Below, piece by piece: positions 6,957 through 10,181 of a stretch of 10,181 nucleotides of DNA. The position numbers and the translations under genes are program-made. Numbering within the stretch: the stretch's first letter is position 1; every line of letters begins with the position of its first letter. The stretch is taken from positions 1 to 10,181 of the forward strand of contig JBCDDF010000079.1 in the NCBI GenBank assembly GCA_039180525.1, written 5' to 3'. The notes beneath the pieces were generated by a model that saw nothing but the letters and a program-made list of their open reading frames with translations, searched no databases and was not told the DNA's origin. Source of the DNA: Halovulum sp039180525. Its GTDB lineage: Bacteria > Pseudomonadota > Alphaproteobacteria > Rhodobacterales > Rhodobacteraceae.

Positions 6957-7225
6957 GGTCGTACCTCTATTCGGCGGGCCCGTGTGTCGCGGAGACGGGG
7001 TCCTTCGGCCCGCGCTCTTTCGTTTCACGAGAGCGGCGCCCGCCGGTCACCGCCCAAAGCCCCGAGGGGCCGCCTTGGTCTTGTGTCAAACAGCATCCCG
7101 ACAAAGTCGGAAAAATTGGTTAACGATGCGTGCGGTGCCCGGAAGCCGCGCCAGCGGCTTGCATCCGCCGCGCCGCGGGTCCACATGTTGCGCCGCAATA
7201 GGTCTTTGGTTTCGGGGCGAGAATC
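6957..7225. promoter_or_regulatory. Divergent control region between the exported-protein gene and mcl2
   Basis: 269 bases between two divergent genes. Most is GC-rich; an A/T-richer patch at about 7081-7128 is the best place for an mcl2 promoter. It holds the small palindrome CCGAC-AAA-GTCGG (7098-7110) followed by AAAAATT and GTTAAC. Nearer the start lies TTGCG-C-CGCAA (7188-7198), a perfect 5-bp-arm palindrome about 28 bases before the mcl2 ATG. A GCCCC-GA-GGGGC hairpin is at 7059-7070. Promoter boxes cannot be assigned with confidence. Confidence 0.35.
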
Positions 7226-8098
7226 ATGCATCCCTATCGATCGGCCCTCTACATGCCCGGGTCCAACCGGCGCGCGCTGGCAAAGGCGAAGTCCCTGGCC
7301 GCCGACGCGCTGATCCTGGATCTGGAGGATGCCGTCGCGCCCGATGCCAAAGAGGCCGCGCGCGATCTGGTCGCCGGCGCCATCGCCGAACGCGGGTTCG
7401 GCGCCCGCCGCGTGCTGATGCGCATCAACGCGCTCGATACGCCCTGGGGCGCCACCGATCTGGAGGCCGCGATCGCCGTCCGCCCGGACGGTCTGCTGCT
7501 GCCGAAAGTGGCCTCGGCGCGCGATGTCGGCGTGGTGGCCGACACGCTGGCGGCGGCCAATCCCGACCATCCAAGCGAGATCTGGGCCATGATCGAAACC
7601 CCCTTGGGCGTGCTGAACGCGGCGGAGATCTGCGCGGCGCCCGGCATGGGCGGGATCGTGATGGGGACCAACGACCTGCTGAAGGACACCGGCGCGCGGG
7701 CGCGGGCCGATCGTCTGGCACTGCTCGGCGCGCTGTCGCACAGCCTGCTGGCGGCGCGCGCGGCCGGGATCGTGGCGCTGGATGGGGTCTATAACGCCTT
7801 TCGCGACGCGGACGGCCTGCGCCTGGAATGCGAACAGGGCCGCGATCTGGGTTTCGACGGCAAGACGCTGATCCACCCGGCGCAACTGGAGATCGCGAAC
7901 GCCGTCTTCGCGCCAACGCCTGCCGATATCGACCGCGCCCGGGCCGAGGTCGCCGCCTATGAGGCCGCGGTCGCCGCCGGTGCCGGAGTGGCGGTGCTGG
8001 ACGGGCGGATCGTGGAGAACCTGCATGTGGAGGCCGCGCGCCAGACGCTTGCCAAGGCCGAGGCGATCGCCGCGATGGGCGCGGGCGACGCCGGGTGA
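7226..8098 (+). CDS. mcl2: (3S)-malyl-CoA thioesterase, HpcH/HpaI (CitE-like) family
   Basis: 290 residues. The fold and motifs are those of the CitE/malyl-CoA lyase family: 'RSALYMPGSNRRAL' (about residues 5-18), 'LILDLEDAV' (about 29-37), 'VLMRINALDTPWG' (about 63-75) with a CoA-binding Arg, and the Mg-binding Glu in 'AMIETPLGV' (about 121-129, Glu 124) and Asp in 'MGTNDLLKD' (about 146-154, Asp 150). 'GFDGKTLIHPAQ' (about 209-220) closes the barrel. In R. sphaeroides the homologue encoded beside mch hydrolyses (3S)-malyl-CoA to malate and CoA at the end of the ethylmalonyl-CoA pathway; the true lyase (mcl1) is encoded elsewhere. The position next to mch and mdh supports that reading over citrate lyase or malyl-CoA lyase. 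The start fits the conserved N-terminus; a GGGGCGAG ribosome site precedes it. Confidence 0.88.
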   Translation: MHPYRSALYMPGSNRRALAKAKSLAADALILDLEDAVAPDAKEAARDLVAGAIAERGFGARRVLMRINALDTPWGATDLEAAIAVRPDGLLLPKVASARDVGVVADTLAAANPDHPSEIWAMIETPLGVLNAAEICAAPGMGGIVMGTNDLLKDTGARARADRLALLGALSHSLLAARAAGIVALDGVYNAFRDADGLRLECEQGRDLGFDGKTLIHPAQLEIANAVFAPTPADIDRARAEVAAYEAAVAAGAGVAVLDGRIVENLHVEAARQTLAKAEAIAAMGAGDAG

Positions 8099-8203
8099 AC
8101 TGTGCCGGCGCCGGGGTTTTTGCGCGCGCCACTGGATCCCGACCCAAATCCGTTTCAAACTGCCCGGACCCGGTTCGGTCGGCTGTGAAGGGGGAGGGGC
8201 GCC

Positions 8204-8773
8204 ATGACACTTCTGATCCTAGGGATTGCTCTTTGGTGGGGGGCACATCTGTTCAAACGGCTGGCGCCGGAGGCGCGCGCGGCGATGACCGCGCGGCTGG
8301 GTGATGGCTCCAAGGGCGTGTTTGCGCTGCTGATCCTGGCCGCGGTCGTGCTGATGGTGCTGGGCTACCGCGCCGCGGCCTTCACGCCGGTCTGGTATCC
8401 GCCGCCGGCGATGGTGCATGCCAACAATCTGCTGATGCTGGCGGCGGTGGCGCTGTTCGGCATGGGGTCGTCCAAGGGGCGGGCGCGGGCCTGGCTGCGG
8501 CACCCGATGCTGACCGGGTTCGCGGTCTGGTGCATCGCGCATCTGCTGGTCAACGGCGATCTGGCTTCGCTGATCCTGTGGGGGGCGCTGCTGGTGTGGG
8601 TGCCGGTGGAGATCGCCGTCATCAATCGGGCCGAGGGCGCCTGGATCCGGCCCGAGCCGGGACCGGCCGCGGGCGATCTGCGCTGGCTGGGGATCTCCGC
8701 TGGCGTCTTTGCGGTTATCGGCACCGCACATTGGCTGCTTGGCGTGTGGCCGTTTCCGGGGGCGGTCGCATGA
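8204..8773 (+). CDS. NnrU-family integral membrane protein
   Basis: 189 residues, strongly hydrophobic, with about six membrane segments: residues 1-17, 37-55, 73-90, about 103-118, about 120-140 and about 163-181. The length and the pattern 'HANNLLMLAA' plus 'MLTGFAVWCIAHLLVNGD' fit the NnrU family (PF07298), named for a gene near nitric oxide reductase and related to 15-cis-zeta-carotene isomerase. Conserved His residues in the membrane (about 15, 72, 100, 113, 176) would suit haem or metal binding as in that isomerase; this is inference. The ATG has a strong ribosome site (GGGGGAGGGG), lies about 105 bases after mcl2, and its last codon overlaps the next gene's start (ATGA). No denitrification gene is nearby, so the nnrU name should not be read as function here. 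Confidence 0.88.
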   Translation: MTLLILGIALWWGAHLFKRLAPEARAAMTARLGDGSKGVFALLILAAVVLMVLGYRAAAFTPVWYPPPAMVHANNLLMLAAVALFGMGSSKGRARAWLRHPMLTGFAVWCIAHLLVNGDLASLILWGALLVWVPVEIAVINRAEGAWIRPEPGPAAGDLRWLGISAGVFAVIGTAHWLLGVWPFPGAVA

Positions 8774-8973
8774 TCGCCTATCGCCTGCTGACCGGGGAGG
8801 ACGACGCCGCCTTCTGCCACAAGGTCACGCAGGCATTGGCCGATGGCTGGCGGCTTTATGGCGACCCGGCCTATGCCTTTGACGCCGCCACCGGCAGCAT
8901 GCGGTGCGCCCAGGCGGTCACCAAACACGGCGATGGCGAATACAGCGCCGACATGAAGCTGGGTGAGTTGTGA
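8770..8973 (+). CDS. DUF1737-type small protein
   Basis: 67 residues. The start ATG overlaps the NnrU-family stop (ATGA, 8770-8773) and its own TGA overlaps the mch start (GTGA, 8970-8973), which points to tight translational coupling. The outline 'YRLLTGEDDAAFCHKV', then 'LADGWRLYGDP', is that of DUF1737 proteins, where a short helix is followed by a Gly-Trp strand. No signal peptide or membrane segment is seen. The function is unknown. In Rhodobacteraceae I recall it beside mch, so it may be an accessory to CoA-ester hydration, but no direct evidence is in the sequence. Confidence 0.85.
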   Translation: MIAYRLLTGEDDAAFCHKVTQALADGWRLYGDPAYAFDAATGSMRCAQAVTKHGDGEYSADMKLGEL

Positions 8974-10004
8974 GCGACAAGACCGATCGCGGGTACTTTT
9001 TCGAGGATTACCGGCTGGGCCAGATCTTCGACCACGCCACGCCGCGCACGGTGACGGCGGGCGATGCGGCGCTCTATCAGGCGCTTTACCCCAACCGCTT
9101 TGCGCTCAGTTCCGCCGATACGTTCGCGCGCGCCTGCGGTCTGCCGCGCGCGCCGCTGGAGGATCTGGCCGCCTTCCACATCGTCTTCGGCAAGACCGTG
9201 CCCGATCTGTCGCTGAACGCGGTCGCCAATCTGGGCTATGCCGAAGGGCGCTTCCTGCGCCCGGTCTATCCCGGCGACACGCTCAGCGCCCGGTCCGAGG
9301 TCATCGGTCTGCGCCAGACCGGGTCGGGCAAGACCGGCATCGTCTGGGTGCGCACCACCGGGCTGGACCAGGGCGGCGAGACGGTGCTGAGCTATTGCCG
9401 TTGGGTGATGGTGCGCAAACGCGACCCGAACGCGCCCGCGCCCACGCCGGTCGTGCCCGAACTGGCGACCCATGTGGCGCCGGGCGATCTGGTGCTGCCC
9501 GCGGGTCTCGATTTCACCGCCTATGACACCACCGCCGCGGGGTCGCGCTGGCGCTGGGGCGATTACGATATCGGCGAGGTCATCGACCATGTCGACGGCG
9601 TCACCCTGGAAGAGGCCGAGCACATGCTGGCCACCCGGCTCTGGCAGAACACCGCCCGGGTGCATTTCGACACCCGCGCCCGCGCGGACGGCCGCCGGCT
9701 GATCTATGGCGGGCATATCATCAGCCTGGCCCGCGCGCTCAGCTTCAACGGCCTGGGCAACGCGCAACGCATCGCCGCCATCAACGCGGGCCGTCATGTC
9801 GCCCCCGCCTTCGCCGGCGACACGGTCACCGCCTGGTCGCAGGTGCTGGACAAAGCCCGGACACAGCGTGCCGATATCGGCACCCTGCGCCTGCGCCTCG
9901 CCGCCACCACAGAACCAGACCGCGCCGGTGCGCTGCGCGACGGCGACACCGACGCGCCGGGCCTGTTGCTCGATTTCGACTATTGGGCGCTGATCCCGAC
10001 CTGA
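8970..10004 (+). CDS. mch: Mesaconyl-CoA hydratase (double MaoC-like fold)
   Basis: 344 residues. It hydrates mesaconyl-C1-CoA to beta-methylmalyl-CoA in the ethylmalonyl-CoA pathway, in the cytosol. Seen: two MaoC-like hotdog halves. The first carries 'EGRFLRPVYPGDTLSA' (about residues 92-107) and the second 'HVAPAFAGDTVTAWS' (about 276-290), the usual 'P-x-x-GDT' strand. The second half has the hydratase-like segment 'NTARVHFDTR' (about 227-236) followed by 'YGGHIISLARAL' (about 246-257), carrying candidate catalytic Asp/His residues. Length and order match R. sphaeroides Mch. The start is GTG, overlapping the DUF1737 stop by 4 bases; 'GGGTGAG' just upstream is the ribosome site. Together with Mcl2, two late steps of acetyl-CoA assimilation are encoded here. 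A 414-codon antisense frame over the same bases is a GC-rich shadow. Confidence 0.93.
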   Translation: MSDKTDRGYFFEDYRLGQIFDHATPRTVTAGDAALYQALYPNRFALSSADTFARACGLPRAPLEDLAAFHIVFGKTVPDLSLNAVANLGYAEGRFLRPVYPGDTLSARSEVIGLRQTGSGKTGIVWVRTTGLDQGGETVLSYCRWVMVRKRDPNAPAPTPVVPELATHVAPGDLVLPAGLDFTAYDTTAAGSRWRWGDYDIGEVIDHVDGVTLEEAEHMLATRLWQNTARVHFDTRARADGRRLIYGGHIISLARALSFNGLGNAQRIAAINAGRHVAPAFAGDTVTAWSQVLDKARTQRADIGTLRLRLAATTEPDRAGALRDGDTDAPGLLLDFDYWALIPT

Positions 10005-10054
10005 GCGGGGGCTGCAACTCAGATCACCCCCCACCGCCCCCCGACACACCACGC

Positions 10055-10075
10055 GCCCCGGACTTGATCCGGGGC
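10055..10075. repeat. REP-like GC palindrome downstream of mch
   Basis: GCCCCGGA (10055-10062), loop CTTGA, TCCGGGGC (10068-10075) is a perfect 8-bp stem 50 bases after the mch stop. The core CCCCGGACTTGATCCGGGG is, from memory, a widespread dispersed palindrome in alphaproteobacterial genomes. No T-run follows, so if it ends mch transcription it does so with Rho or as a 3' stabilising stem. Confidence 0.6.
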
Positions 10076-10100
10076 CTCCCCGTCCCGCGCAGTGACCGGA

Positions 10101-10139
10101 GGCCTTATTGACCATTGGTGACCAACCGTCAATAAGGTC
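10101..10139. repeat. Concentric imperfect palindrome
   Basis: CCTTATTGAC (10103-10112) pairs with GTCAATAAGG (10128-10137), and TTGGT (10115-10119) pairs with ACCAA (10121-10125). Both share the same centre, base 10120, with two mismatched pairs between them. The outer arms are A/T-rich against a GC-rich background. This could be an operator, a repeat, or the edge of a mobile element beyond the window. No gene is seen from 10005 to the right end. Confidence 0.55.
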
Positions 10140-10181
10140 TCTCTGAAGTTCATCACTGAAATGCTCACCACTCTTCTGAAC

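Noticed and set aside
6510..7313. 267-codon plus-strand frame over the inverted repeat, exported-protein gene and control region
   Set aside because: It crosses a terminator, an inverted repeat and an opposite-strand gene with a signal peptide; its translation is low-complexity.
7025..8158. 377-codon minus-strand frame opposite mcl2
   Set aside because: Shadow of mcl2 with Arg/Gly/His-rich low-information composition and no recognisable domain.
8099..8203. A small gene between mcl2 and the NnrU-family gene
   Set aside because: The open frame starting at 8095 has no ribosome site or motif and runs through the well-supported NnrU start.
8871..10115. 414-codon open frame on the minus strand opposite mch
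   Set aside because: It is antisense to a confidently identified gene, has no motif, and long antisense frames are common in GC-rich DNA.

Overview
This GC-rich window (about two thirds G+C) looks like the chromosome of an alphaproteobacterium of the Rhodobacteraceae/Roseobacter type. The reasons are the linkage of mdh-sucC-sucD to a divergent mcl2/NnrU/DUF1737/mch block, which I recall as the arrangement around these genes in Rhodobacter sphaeroides, and the protein sequences themselves. No rRNA, tRNA, CRISPR array, transposase or phage gene was seen.

Left half, minus strand, read from 5413 down to 1: mdh (malate dehydrogenase), a sulfotransferase-family gene in the same frame one codon after the mdh stop, an intergenic control region with two near-identical palindromes 21 bp apart, sucC, a small frame-broken gene remnant carrying a compact palindromic repeat, sucD, then two tandem paralogous sulfotransferase-family genes. 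The last of these runs off the left edge. The TCA-cycle genes follow the expected order, but three sulfotransferase-like genes sit directly behind them with gaps of only 3-5 nt, so they are probably co-translated with the TCA enzymes.

Middle (5414-7225): a roughly 300-base GC-rich intergenic stretch upstream of mdh; a plus-strand gene of visibly lower GC encoding a protein with a HELGH zinc-peptidase motif; a perfect 16-bp inverted repeat just behind it; and a minus-strand gene for a small exported protein of unknown function with a clear Rho-independent terminator. The metallopeptidase-like gene looks like an accessory insertion into an otherwise conserved neighbourhood.

Right half, plus strand: mcl2 ((3S)-malyl-CoA thioesterase), an NnrU-family membrane protein, a 67-residue DUF1737 protein, and mch (mesaconyl-CoA hydratase). 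The last three overlap by 4 bases at each junction. Mch and Mcl2 act late in the ethylmalonyl-CoA pathway of acetyl-CoA assimilation. Mcl2 releases malate, which the divergently encoded Mdh oxidises, while SucCD handles the succinyl-CoA made by the same pathway, so the window joins glyoxylate-bypass-free acetate assimilation to the TCA cycle. Two further palindromes (REP-like and concentric) follow mch at the right edge.

The clearest unexplained points are the three sulfotransferases wired into a TCA operon, the twin operator-like sites before sucC, and the accessory HELGH gene.
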